Source of the DNA: Nitrospira sp.
GTDB taxonomy: Bacteria; Nitrospirota; Nitrospiria; Nitrospirales; Nitrospiraceae
Assembly (NCBI GenBank): GCA_015904055.1
Contig: JABMDE010000052.1
Location: forward strand, 8,311 to 22,996
Direction: 5' to 3'
Length of the DNA: 14,686 nt
This document shows, piece after piece, positions 1 to 7,254 of the stretch (the stretch's first letter is position 1; the number at the start of each line of letters is the position of its first letter). The notes under the pieces are model-generated. The model saw nothing but the letters and a program-made list of their open reading frames with translations. It searched no databases and was not told the origin of the DNA. A program made the position numbers and the translations under genes.

Positions 1-588
1 GCAGAAGTTGAGTCACGACGGCTGGAATTGGCCGATCTCCAAATCGCACGGGCTCAACTGGAGGGACGTGTCCGCGAGGCAGAACGCCGTTTGATTGAAG
101 CCCGGCATGTGATTGATCTTCAGCGGGAAGAGCTGGCTGGCTCGCGTTCTGATCGAGAACGGGCAGCTCGGACCGGGGCTGTCCTACAGAGCCAGCTGAA
201 GCAGTTGCACAGCCAGATTGCCAGAATGGGGAGTCCGGCAGGCATACCTTCGGCAAGAGGCCGTCAAATGGGCGTAGCGTCGGCGAAGCTGGATCAGCCG
301 GATGTTGTGCCGGAACGCGCTGCAGCGGCAGTGATGCAGGCGCCGCATCTCTACGACAGCTCATCGGTTGACACAACAAGGATTTCGCGAGCTGCTTCAG
401 GCAATCCTCTGCGAGTGGTGGTCATGCCTGGCGATACTCTGTGGAGCATTGCGCAGCGGCATCGAGTTTCCCTCAAAGGTCTCATGGCCATCAACCAGCT
501 TTCCGACAGTCATATCCAGATTGGCCAGGACCTCTGGCTGGTCAAGCCGCCGGCTTCCGGTGCGCGTGAGTACAAGACAGCTGAATAG
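1..588 (+). CDS. LysM domain protein with N-terminal coiled coil (5' partial)
   Basis: The reading frame is open from the first base, so the true start lies upstream; 195 codons are visible. Roughly the first 75 visible residues are rich in E, R, Q and L in a heptad-like pattern, suggesting a coiled coil. A low-complexity linker follows. The C-terminal ~45 residues (about 137-182 of the visible part) form a LysM domain: the PGDTLWSIAQRH start, the LKGLMAINQL middle and the IQIGQDLWLV end are all typical. LysM domains bind the glycan strands of peptidoglycan, so the protein probably sits in the cell envelope. It lies 41 bp before the GspF-like gene on the same strand and is likely in the same operon, where it could help anchor or position the assembly machine in the wall. 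That role is inference. No signal peptide can be judged because the N-terminus is missing. Confidence 0.85.
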   Translation, partial: AEVESRRLELADLQIARAQLEGRVREAERRLIEARHVIDLQREELAGSRSDRERAARTGAVLQSQLKQLHSQIARMGSPAGIPSARGRQMGVASAKLDQPDVVPERAAAAVMQAPHLYDSSSVDTTRISRAASGNPLRVVVMPGDTLWSIAQRHRVSLKGLMAINQLSDSHIQIGQDLWLVKPPASGAREYKTAE

Positions 589-629
589 TGCGCGACTCGT
601 TCCGTCGCTAATTACAAAGGTCCATCACC

Positions 630-1844
630 ATGGCGGTGTTTACGTACCGAGTTGCTAGACCAGATGGGTCGACTGTCAATGGCCAAGTCGAGGGGGACGA
701 TGAGTCGCGGGTGCGCGCCAAACTTGAATCACAAGGTTTTCTGGTATTTAAGCTTCATCGCCGGGGGATGGGATCGGTAGCGGGATCGGGGAAGTCCTGG
801 TCCTGGGGTACACTTCCGTTGGGGGAGTTCTTGATCTTCAATCAAGAGTTGCTTGCGTTGGTGAAGTCGGGGTTGCCGGTGTTACGGATATGGGATTTGC
901 TAATCGAGCGCTCTGCGCATGCAGGATTTCAGCAGGTGTTGCGCAATGTCCGTGAAGATATTCGTGGCGGCTCGTCGGCTTCCGACGCGCTGAGCAAACA
1001 CTCGTTGTATTTTCCTGACCTCTACGTGGCAACGATGAAGGCCGGTGAGCAGTCTGGCAATCTTCCGGACGTGCTCCAAAGGTATGTCGCATATCTAAAA
1101 CTCATGATGGGGCTGCGCCAAAAGTTGACGAAGGCGCTTTCTTATCCTGCATTTCTGATCCTCATCGGAGTGGGCGTCATCGGGTTTTTGTTGACCTATG
1201 TGATGCCGACGTTTGTGTCGGTCTATGGGGAGTCAGCGAAGGCATTGCCGTGGGCGACCCAAGCCTTACTTGATGTTGTGAACCATGCGGAGTCCAGGCT
1301 CCTGCCTCTGGCGCTGCTCCTGATGGGTCTTGTTGTGGGAGTGCGCGTCTATTATACGACCCCTGCCGGCCGCCTGATGATTGATCGGCTTCTGTTAAAG
1401 CTTCCGTTGTTCGGCCCTATTGCAGTCAAACACAATACGGTGCAGCTGACGCGGACGCTTGGAACAATTCTGGCCGGTGGTATTCCACTTGTTGATGCGT
1501 TGCAGAATGCCAGAGGCGCGGTCTCAAACCGATGGGTGTCGCAAGGATTGGCGGGCGCAGTCGATGAAATCCGAGAGGGTGTGACGCTCGCGTCGGCCCT
1601 TGATCGTCCTCGCATACTTCCCAATCTGGCGATTGAGATGTTGTCGGTCGGAGAAGAGACCGGGTCGCTCGATACGATGCTGAGAGACGTGGCAGAGTTT
1701 TATGAAGCCGATCTCGATACCAGACTCACCCAACTTACAACCTGGATCGAGCCTGCCTTGTTGCTTGTGATGGGGGTATTGGTCGGAGGGATCGTGATTA
1801 TCATGTATCTGCCGGTGTTTCAGATGGCCGGTTCCGTTGGCTAG
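630..1844 (+). CDS. GspF/PilC-family inner-membrane platform protein
   Basis: This is a type II secretion F / type IV pilus PilC-type platform protein, which sits in the inner membrane at the base of the fibre and couples the cytoplasmic ATPase to pilin insertion. At 404 residues it has the usual family length. It has two T2SSF repeats: residues ~68-190 (LIFNQELLALVKSGLPVL, then FPDLYVATMKAGEQSGNLP) and ~270-395 (LTRTLGTILAGGIPLVDAL, then PNLAIEMLSVGEETGSLD). Hydrophobic segments lie at ~174-194, ~223-241 and ~373-396. The start at ATG 630 follows an AAAGG motif (616-620) at about 9 bp. The next gene is the GspE-like ATPase, 52 bp downstream. Family assignment is secure; whether it serves a secretion system, an MSHA-like pilus or another type IV filament cannot be decided from this protein alone. 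Confidence 0.95.
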   Translation: MAVFTYRVARPDGSTVNGQVEGDDESRVRAKLESQGFLVFKLHRRGMGSVAGSGKSWSWGTLPLGEFLIFNQELLALVKSGLPVLRIWDLLIERSAHAGFQQVLRNVREDIRGGSSASDALSKHSLYFPDLYVATMKAGEQSGNLPDVLQRYVAYLKLMMGLRQKLTKALSYPAFLILIGVGVIGFLLTYVMPTFVSVYGESAKALPWATQALLDVVNHAESRLLPLALLLMGLVVGVRVYYTTPAGRLMIDRLLLKLPLFGPIAVKHNTVQLTRTLGTILAGGIPLVDALQNARGAVSNRWVSQGLAGAVDEIREGVTLASALDRPRILPNLAIEMLSVGEETGSLDTMLRDVAEFYEADLDTRLTQLTTWIEPALLLVMGVLVGGIVIIMYLPVFQMAGSVG

Positions 1845-1896
1845 AGGCTGATAGGAGATGGCACGGGCATGTTTTTAGCGGCGTACGAGGTAGCCC

Positions 1897-3723
1897 ATGG
1901 CGCGTAGTGTTGCCAGACCGGCCCTTGCCGACGTGTTAGTCAGGCAGGGGGTGGTTTCCAAGCAGACGGTCGAGGATACGCTCCGTCGGCTGGACGGGGC
2001 GTCGGTTACGCTGGGGCAGGTCCTGGTGGGGGAGGGACTCCTCTCGGAGGATCAACTCGCCCGTGCGCTGGCCGCTCAGTACGGATTGCCCTACGATCAG
2101 CTGACGAGTTTTCAAGTCGACCCTCGCTACTATGAGACGATTTCCGTCAAGTTGATGCAGCGATTTCCATTCATTCCCATTGCAGACCGAGACGGAGTGC
2201 TGACCATTGTCATTGCAGATCCGCAGAATGTCGTAGGACTCGACGAATTAGAGATCTTGACCGGAAAGCGGCTGGAGCTGATTATCAGTTCGAAAAGCGC
2301 CATTCTTGCGGCGTTGGACCGCAGCGCAGGGTCCAATCAGGCGCTCCGTGAGCTTGAAGCGGAATATCGTTCGGTGTTGGTGAAGGAGGATGAGCGAGGC
2401 GAGGAAGTCCTCACTATCGATCACGCCGGGGAGGATCAGAGCCCTGCGGTCAAGCTGCTCGATTCCATTCTGCTGAGCGCGATGCAACGCCGCTCCAGCG
2501 ACATTCACATCGAGGTCGCCGACCGGGCGACGAAAGTCAAGTTTCGCGTTGATGGCATCCTTGTTCAGGCGATGGAGCCGCTTGATGTCCGATTGCACGC
2601 TCCGTTGGTGTCTCGTCTGAAAGTCATGGCAGAGCTGGATATCGCCGAACGCCGGGTGCCTCAAGACGGTAGTTTCCGCATGCGGCTTGATCGCAAGGTT
2701 GTGGATTTTCGCGTTTCGATTCTGCCCAGTGTATTCGGTGAATCAGTGGTCATCAGAATTTTAGACCGGGAATCCATCACGACCGGCGTATCCGCTTTGA
2801 AACTCGAGCGGCTGGGATTTAATCCGGAGGATCTGAAACGCTTCCGGAGGGCCATCACGCGCCCGTACGGCATGATTTTGGTGACCGGACCGACAGGAAG
2901 CGGAAAGACGACAACCTTGTATGCGGCGATTTCTGAAATGAACACGCTCGAAGACAAGCTCATTACGATCGAAGATCCAGTCGAGTATCAGTTTCCGGGG
3001 GTGGTGCAGATTCCCGTCAATGAGAAAAAGGGATTGACCTTTGCGCGAGGACTCCGGTCCATCCTACGGCATGACCCGGACAAGATCATGGTCGGAGAAA
3101 TCCGGGATTCCGAAACGGCTCAGATTGCCATCCAGTCCGCTCTGACCGGTCATCTGGTCCTGACGACCGTTCACGCGAACAACGTGTTTGATGTGATCGG
3201 GCGATTTGCGTCGATGGGGATCGATGCGTACAACTTTCTGGCAGCGCTCAACTGCGTGTTGGCACAACGGCTGGTCCGCATGCTGTGTTCGCATTGCCGC
3301 ATGCCGGTCAAGGCGCAGCAGGGTCTTATCGAAGAATCAGGGCTGGATTATGAGCAGTTCAAGGACACGGTGTTCTACGAAGGGAAAGGCTGCGCACATT
3401 GTCTCGATACCGGATTCCGGGGCCGGCAGTGCATCACGGAATTTTTGGATCTTACCGATGAAATCAAAGAGATGATTCTCGCAGAGCGCCCGCTCTCTGA
3501 AATCCGGTATCGTGCGCGGGGCCGGCAGTGCATCACGGAATTTTTGGATCTTACCGATGAAATCAAAGAGATGATTCTCGCAGAGCGCCCGCTCTCTGAA
3601 ATCCGGTATCGTGCGATGACCGACGGGATGATTACGCTTCGGCAGTCCGCGCTCAAGAAAGTGATGAACGGGGAGACATCGTTGCGCGAGATCAATCGTG
3701 TCACATTCAGCGAGGAAGGGTAA
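1897..3723 (+). CDS. GspE/PilB-family assembly ATPase with internal tandem duplication
   Basis: This is a hexameric traffic ATPase that powers type II secretion or pilus polymerisation from the cytoplasm. Visible parts in order: an N-terminal GspE_N/MshEN-type domain (~7-140); the Walker A motif GPTGSGKTTT (331-340); the Asp box around ITIEDPVEYQFPG (357-368); the Walker B region IMVGEIRD (397-404); the His box HLVLTTVHANN (419-429); and a zinc-binding tetracysteine pair (C464/C467 and C499/C502). The C-terminal region is unusual. Codons 508-540, starting RGRQCITEF and ending EIRYRA, are repeated exactly as codons 541-573. Without the extra copy the protein would be 575 residues, normal for the family, and the sequence after copy 2 (GMITLRQSALKKVMNGETSL) is the normal ending. 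The frame stays open, so the product may be made, but the insertion lies in a structured domain. The start at 1897 is the first ATG in frame with a modest GAGG upstream. Confidence 0.95.
   Translation: MARSVARPALADVLVRQGVVSKQTVEDTLRRLDGASVTLGQVLVGEGLLSEDQLARALAAQYGLPYDQLTSFQVDPRYYETISVKLMQRFPFIPIADRDGVLTIVIADPQNVVGLDELEILTGKRLELIISSKSAILAALDRSAGSNQALRELEAEYRSVLVKEDERGEEVLTIDHAGEDQSPAVKLLDSILLSAMQRRSSDIHIEVADRATKVKFRVDGILVQAMEPLDVRLHAPLVSRLKVMAELDIAERRVPQDGSFRMRLDRKVVDFRVSILPSVFGESVVIRILDRESITTGVSALKLERLGFNPEDLKRFRRAITRPYGMILVTGPTGSGKTTTLYAAISEMNTLEDKLITIEDPVEYQFPGVVQIPVNEKKGLTFARGLRSILRHDPDKIMVGEIRDSETAQIAIQSALTGHLVLTTVHANNVFDVIGRFASMGIDAYNFLAALNCVLAQRLVRMLCSHCRMPVKAQQGLIEESGLDYEQFKDTVFYEGKGCAHCLDTGFRGRQCITEFLDLTDEIKEMILAERPLSEIRYRARGRQCITEFLDLTDEIKEMILAERPLSEIRYRAMTDGMITLRQSALKKVMNGETSLREINRVTFSEEG
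3418..3615 (+). repeat. Perfect 99-bp tandem direct repeat inside the GspE-like ATPase gene
   Basis: Copy 1 is 3418-3516 and copy 2 is 3517-3615. The two are identical base for base and abut with no spacer. The unit starts CGGGGCCGGCAGTGCATC and ends GGTATCGTGCG. Its length is 33 codons, so the frame is kept, and the unit boundaries coincide with codon boundaries. The match stops immediately on both sides (C/G at 3417 versus 3516; C/A at 3517 versus 3616). Total identity, including third codon positions, means the event is very recent or an assembly error. Confidence 0.98.
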
Positions 3724-4722
3724 ATGATGTGGGATTGGGCGGGGCCGCAGCCGCAGTGCTGTCTCAAGCTGGGGATCGATGCCGTGGCGTGGGCTGAAAC
3801 GGAGCGAGATTGGCGGGGGAGGCGTCGGCATCGATGCGTGGCGTCCCCGCTTCCAGACGGTCTCCTGAAACCGTCTCCGACAGATCCCAATGTGTCGGAT
3901 ACCGTGACGTTGCAAGGGCGCATTCGTACGCTCACGGGACTGCAGGCTGAGAGTCAACGTGAAGGAGGATCGCTGTTGGCTGATCTCCCTCGCCGGATTA
4001 CCTTGCTACTTCCCGACACTGCGGTGCGGGCCATGGTGTTGCATCTGGATAAGTTTCCTGCGAGATCTGATGAGCGTGAGGCGTTGATTCGATGGCGCTT
4101 GGGACAGGAGCAGCTGTTTCCATTGACCGGGGCGAAGGTGGTGTCGCAAATGTTTCATGCGTTCCCTGGAGATGAACGCCGCACGCATACCGTGCTGACC
4201 GTGGCGATTCAAGAGCCTGTTCTGGCGCAGTACGAGGCACTCTGTGAATCCGTCGGGTTGCTTCCCCATGAGGTTGGGCTGACGAGTCTGCGACTGTTTG
4301 ATCTGTGGCGGAGATCGTCGGGTGGATCAGGCCGGAAGAAGACGGAGTTTCTCTGGGCCAATGTGGCGGATCGAGCACTGACAACACTGGTGTTTCAGCA
4401 GGGGAGGCCGCTGTTCTACCGGTGCAAGTTCCTGGGAGACAATGCGGTGGATGCCGGAGATGCGTCGGGCTTGCTGGATAAAATCATCGAAGAATGTGGT
4501 GCGACCCTGGATGTTTGTCAGCGACGATATCCAGATGTGGCCATCAAGCACGCGATTGTATGTGTTGACGGGGAGCTGGATGGCTTGAAGTCAACGCTCG
4601 AAGCAGGCCTGGATCTTTCTGTTGAGCAGGTGGGATGGGGCGCTCTTGATCGGCTCGGTGTGGTTACGCAGGGGGGCCATCAGGGCATGGCGTCATTGGC
4701 TGCTATGGCCGGAGTATCGTAA
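3724..4722 (+). CDS. PilM/GspL-like actin-fold assembly protein
   Basis: This 332-residue protein is probably the cytoplasmic PilM-like (MshI/GspL-like) member of the inner-membrane platform, which links the ATPase to PilN/PilO-type proteins. The N-terminus has LKLGIDAVAWAE (14-25), resembling the phosphate-1 loop of actin-fold PilM proteins. The segment 92-130 (ITLLLPDTAVR, then KFPARSDEREALIRWRLGQ) matches the conserved PilM/MshI pattern in which a short acidic-residue loop is followed by an E..LIRW helix. No transmembrane segment is evident, as expected for PilM and unlike full-length GspL. Its ATG follows the stop codon of the ATPase gene directly (TAA then ATG), with GAGGAAGGG just upstream serving as ribosome binding site, so the two are translationally coupled; ATG 3727 is an alternative start. 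Sequence conservation is weak, so the call rests on these motifs plus position before PilN- and PilO-like genes. Confidence 0.8.
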   Translation: MMWDWAGPQPQCCLKLGIDAVAWAETERDWRGRRRHRCVASPLPDGLLKPSPTDPNVSDTVTLQGRIRTLTGLQAESQREGGSLLADLPRRITLLLPDTAVRAMVLHLDKFPARSDEREALIRWRLGQEQLFPLTGAKVVSQMFHAFPGDERRTHTVLTVAIQEPVLAQYEALCESVGLLPHEVGLTSLRLFDLWRRSSGGSGRKKTEFLWANVADRALTTLVFQQGRPLFYRCKFLGDNAVDAGDASGLLDKIIEECGATLDVCQRRYPDVAIKHAIVCVDGELDGLKSTLEAGLDLSVEQVGWGALDRLGVVTQGGHQGMASLAAMAGVS

Positions 4723-4724
4723 GC

Positions 4725-5354
4725 ATGGGTACGCTGAATCTTCTGATCGGTTATCTTGCTGACCGGCTTAGGCATGTTCCATTGCTGGGCGAAAGCCCGG
4801 CCCTGTTTCAGATCAACTTGAGTACCCGGTATCGGCCTGCGGCAGTGCCCCTACGAACGTTGTTGGTTGCGATGTGTGCGGTGTTGTCGCTGGGGATTCT
4901 TTGGAGCCTCGGTCAAGCGGCATTGGGGTACCGAGAGGCTCGGACCATCGAAGTAGAACTCGAACGAGTTCGTCAACTGGATGTGCAGCTGGTTGCCGAG
5001 GCTCAGCAGGAGGGGATCGACCTGTCTGAAGGGGCATTGCAAGGATTGTCTGCCGAGGTGGACCTTGCCAATCAGCTGCTCGAAAAGCGAACGTTCTCCT
5101 GGACGAAGTTTCTGGCTGGATTGGAGCAAGTCATCCCTGCACGGCTGGCACTGAGCAGTGTTCAATTCGATGCGGGCGGTACCGTGGTGCATCTGACAGG
5201 AACAGCCATGAGTTTGGAGGACATTACTGCGTTTACAGTGAGCCTGCAAGATCACCCCATGTTCAAAGACCCTGTCTTGGCGCAGCATCGTGCCGGGACA
5301 AACGGACTCGTGGAATTCAATGTGACTCTGCGATATCGGCAAACAGGGACCTGA
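4725..5354 (+). CDS. PilN-like inner-membrane assembly protein
   Basis: This 209-residue single-pass membrane protein follows the PilM-like gene after 2 bp. It has a short cytoplasmic N-terminus containing FQINLSTRYRP (28-38), matching the position of the conserved INL motif by which PilN docks onto PilM. A transmembrane helix follows at ~44-66 (LRTLLVAMCAVLSLGILW), then a coiled-coil stretch (~70-120) and a ferredoxin-like periplasmic domain (~125-205). The latter carries the typical pattern of a helix with W.KFLAGLEQVIP followed by strands LALSSVQF and VVHLTGTA. In the family, PilN pairs with PilO in the periplasm to align the inner-membrane platform with the secretin. A GGAG at 4711-4714 precedes ATG 4725 by 10 bp, within the end of the upstream gene. 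Confidence 0.85.
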   Translation: MGTLNLLIGYLADRLRHVPLLGESPALFQINLSTRYRPAAVPLRTLLVAMCAVLSLGILWSLGQAALGYREARTIEVELERVRQLDVQLVAEAQQEGIDLSEGALQGLSAEVDLANQLLEKRTFSWTKFLAGLEQVIPARLALSSVQFDAGGTVVHLTGTAMSLEDITAFTVSLQDHPMFKDPVLAQHRAGTNGLVEFNVTLRYRQTGT

Positions 5355-5359
5355 GGCAG

Positions 5360-5908
5360 ATGCGAGAACGAGTATCTGTTTTATTACAACAACCGTTTGC
5401 ACCGCTGCTGCCCTGGGTGGGTATGGCAGTGGGGCTGCTGCTCCTATTGGTACTTGTTCAGCGTGTCGGCGTGGCCGGGGCTGAGTCGAAGCGGGAACGC
5501 CTGGATAAAGAGTGGATCTCGGCGCGGCAGTTGCTGCTGCATCATCGTGAAGCAAGAAAAGCAAAGCAGGATCTTCGCCAGGTCTGGGCGGTATTGCCGG
5601 CAGAGCGGGATTTCGCACCGCTGGCGCTGGGGATTTCGGAGGAGGCAAAGCGAGATCGAGTTGCCTTGCCGGCGTTATCTTATAAGACGGAGCCGACGCT
5701 GGTTGCTAATACGAGTAAAGGGTTGTTGCAGGGCTCAATGAGCGGACGATACGAAGACCTCCGTCGATTTATTTATGATCTGGAGACGGCGGAGGAGTTG
5801 TTGTTCATTGAAGATCTTGAGCTAACGCAGTCGGGTAGCGCGCAAGACCATTCGCTAACGTTTAAAATTAAGATTGCCGCTTATCTTCGCTCAGAACCAG
5901 CAAATTAG
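5360..5908 (+). CDS. PilO/GspM-like inner-membrane assembly protein
   Basis: This 182-residue protein has a short cytoplasmic N-terminus, one transmembrane helix (~16-36, WVGMAVGLLLLLVLV), a charged coiled-coil region (~42-75) and a small periplasmic domain. The domain contains KGLLQGSMSGRYEDLRRFIYDLE and LLFIEDLEL, the G.Y..l..fl..le..e..l.i..l pattern typical of PilO and GspM. It sits 5 bp after the PilN-like gene, and GAGG at the end of that gene is the likely ribosome binding site. PilO-type proteins form heterodimers with PilN-type proteins. The pairing here is inferred from order and architecture; distinguishing PilO from GspM would need structure-level comparison. Confidence 0.82.
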   Translation: MRERVSVLLQQPFAPLLPWVGMAVGLLLLLVLVQRVGVAGAESKRERLDKEWISARQLLLHHREARKAKQDLRQVWAVLPAERDFAPLALGISEEAKRDRVALPALSYKTEPTLVANTSKGLLQGSMSGRYEDLRRFIYDLETAEELLFIEDLELTQSGSAQDHSLTFKIKIAAYLRSEPAN

Positions 5909-5925
5909 GGCATGTCAGTCACGAT

Positions 5926-6528
5926 GTGATTGTTATGGATGCAAGACGAAAAGTCATGCTTGCGATTGTGCTCTTGCTTGCCTGGGCAGGGTTGGCCGTC
6001 TGGCAATGGGGGACTTGGGAAGAGCCGATTCGAGTCCCTCTGACGAATGTGACGGGTAGTGCGTCCTCTGCTCGACAGACAACGGCTAAGGGGAGCGGGT
6101 TGCATGTGAAAATTGAACGGCTTACATCGGCGCATACAGACCGAGAGACGACATTTACAGCGCCTCGTAATATTTTTGCATTGCCCAGTTTGGATGGGAT
6201 ATTTCCGGGTGGGCAGGTAACAGGTGAGCAAGTCGTGCACCAGGATTCTTCTTCTGAGGATGCGGCGCTGAAGCAGGCCGTGTCGGCTGATCTGGCGCAA
6301 TATAAGTATCTTGGGTTTCTTCGGCTGGGCGAAGGTCGAAAGCGCAGTAAGGAGATTGCCGTGCTCAGCAAGAATGAAGAAGTGATGGTCGGGAAAGTCG
6401 GAGACCGGGTCGAAGATCATCTTGTGCTGAAGACCATCACACCGGAGAGTGTGACGATTTGGGATACGGGCGCCAACATCGATCAAACCGTACCGTTGTC
6501 GGAAGAACCGCTGCCTCCCCAGCAGTAA
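5926..6528 (+). CDS. PilP/GspC-like periplasmic alignment protein
   Basis: This 200-residue protein has an N-terminal membrane anchor (~10-28, VMLAIVLLLAWAGLAVW), a low-complexity linker and a C-terminal region (~125-195) resembling the homology region of GspC or PilP. The segment starting QYKYLGFLRLG, then VMVGKVGDRVEDHLVLKTI and SVTIWDTGANI, gives the strand order and the central vGd.v...v...I pattern of that fold. In these families the domain contacts the N0 domain of the secretin, so the protein probably links the inner-membrane platform to an outer-membrane channel encoded elsewhere. It has a helical anchor rather than a lipobox, which is closer to GspC than to lipoprotein PilP. The start is uncertain: GTG 5926 or ATG 5935, both in frame and neither with a strong ribosome binding site. 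Confidence 0.7.
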   Translation: MIVMDARRKVMLAIVLLLAWAGLAVWQWGTWEEPIRVPLTNVTGSASSARQTTAKGSGLHVKIERLTSAHTDRETTFTAPRNIFALPSLDGIFPGGQVTGEQVVHQDSSSEDAALKQAVSADLAQYKYLGFLRLGEGRKRSKEIAVLSKNEEVMVGKVGDRVEDHLVLKTITPESVTIWDTGANIDQTVPLSEEPLPPQQ

Positions 6529-6541
6529 GCGGAACTGTACT

Positions 6542-7168
6542 ATGCGGATCCATTCGACATCAACGAAGCAGGGAGAACGGGGCTTCTCCTATATTATGCT
6601 GATGATCGCGATTGTGGTGATGGGAGTCGCGATGTCCGTGGCCGCTCGGCAATGGAAGGTGATGGTGCAACGGGAGCAGGAAGCGGATTTGCTCGCTAAA
6701 GGCATTGAAATACAGAATGCCCTGGCACTCTATTCGGCCACTAAGAAAGCGGGAAGGGTCATGCCCGGGGAAGTGTATCCGCAAACGCTGGCCGAGTTAA
6801 CCAAGCAGCCGAAGCCGTTTCTCCGAAAGGTGTACCTTGATCCGGTCGGTCGGGCAGAGTGGGATCTTCTACGGGCGCCCACGGGCGGCATCATGGGGGT
6901 TCGCAGCAAAAGCCGGAGCAAGCCGATCAAGCAGCGTGCATTCCCGCTTGTGGTTCGTCATTTTGAAGGAAAACAGACGTATTATGATTGGGTATTCCAG
7001 TTTCCCAACCCGTCCATGCCGACACTCGTTGCACCGGGGGCGCGACTTCCGGTGGGTGCTCCAGGACAGTCTGTTGCTCCAGGCGGATCAAGCCCAAGTA
7101 ATCCACTGCCTCCCACAGACATGACTCCGCCGCCCGTATCTGCTCCGCTTCCTACCGCCTCATCCTGA
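6542..7168 (+). CDS. Pseudopilin-like protein lacking Glu+5, with proline-rich tail
   Basis: The N-terminus is a type IV prepilin-like signal: a 14-residue leader ending in ERG, then FSYIMLMIAIVVMGVAMS, which would be cut after G14 by a prepilin peptidase and form the hydrophobic spine helix. The +5 residue, normally Glu, is Met19; Phe+1 is kept. The following ~40 residues (QREQEADLLAKGIEIQNAL) match the helical neck of GspG-like pseudopilins, and the PQTLAELTKQPKPFLRKVYLDP segment matches the conserved start of their globular domain. From ~155 the protein turns into a Pro/Ser/Gly-rich tail of about 50 residues, probably disordered. It is the last gene of the assembly operon, 13 bp after the PilP/GspC-like gene. 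It is probably a minor subunit or tip component rather than the main fibre; that is inference. Confidence 0.8.
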   Translation: MRIHSTSTKQGERGFSYIMLMIAIVVMGVAMSVAARQWKVMVQREQEADLLAKGIEIQNALALYSATKKAGRVMPGEVYPQTLAELTKQPKPFLRKVYLDPVGRAEWDLLRAPTGGIMGVRSKSRSKPIKQRAFPLVVRHFEGKQTYYDWVFQFPNPSMPTLVAPGARLPVGAPGQSVAPGGSSPSNPLPPTDMTPPPVSAPLPTASS

Positions 7169-7188
7169 GCGCCGGTGATCCTGTTGCC

Positions 7189-7218
7189 TTGACCTCTTGG
7201 AGAGGGGCGGGGTATGCT
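7189..7218 (+). promoter_or_regulatory. Candidate sigma70 promoter for proA
   Basis: A TTGACC hexamer (7189-7194) and TATGCT hexamer (7213-7218) are separated by 18 bp. They match 5 of 6 and 4 of 6 positions of the sigma70 consensus. The -10 lies 36 bp before ATG 7255. This suggests proA is transcribed on its own rather than only from the upstream assembly operon, and argues against the longer TTG start at 7189, which would fall inside this promoter. Confidence 0.5.
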
Positions 7219-7254
7219 TTGTGCGGAGAGTGCGTCATCGAGGTATTGTCTGCC

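Noticed and set aside
3337..3957. Long minus-strand open frames across the end of the ATPase gene, which also show the internal repeat.
   Set aside because: They are antisense shadows: the repeat appears in them only because the DNA is duplicated, and the plus-strand frame has clear family motifs.
7189..7254. 22-codon N-terminal extension of ProA from TTG 7189.
   Set aside because: The extension overlaps a good promoter-like element, has no ribosome binding site, and would make the protein longer than the family; ATG 7255 is better supported.
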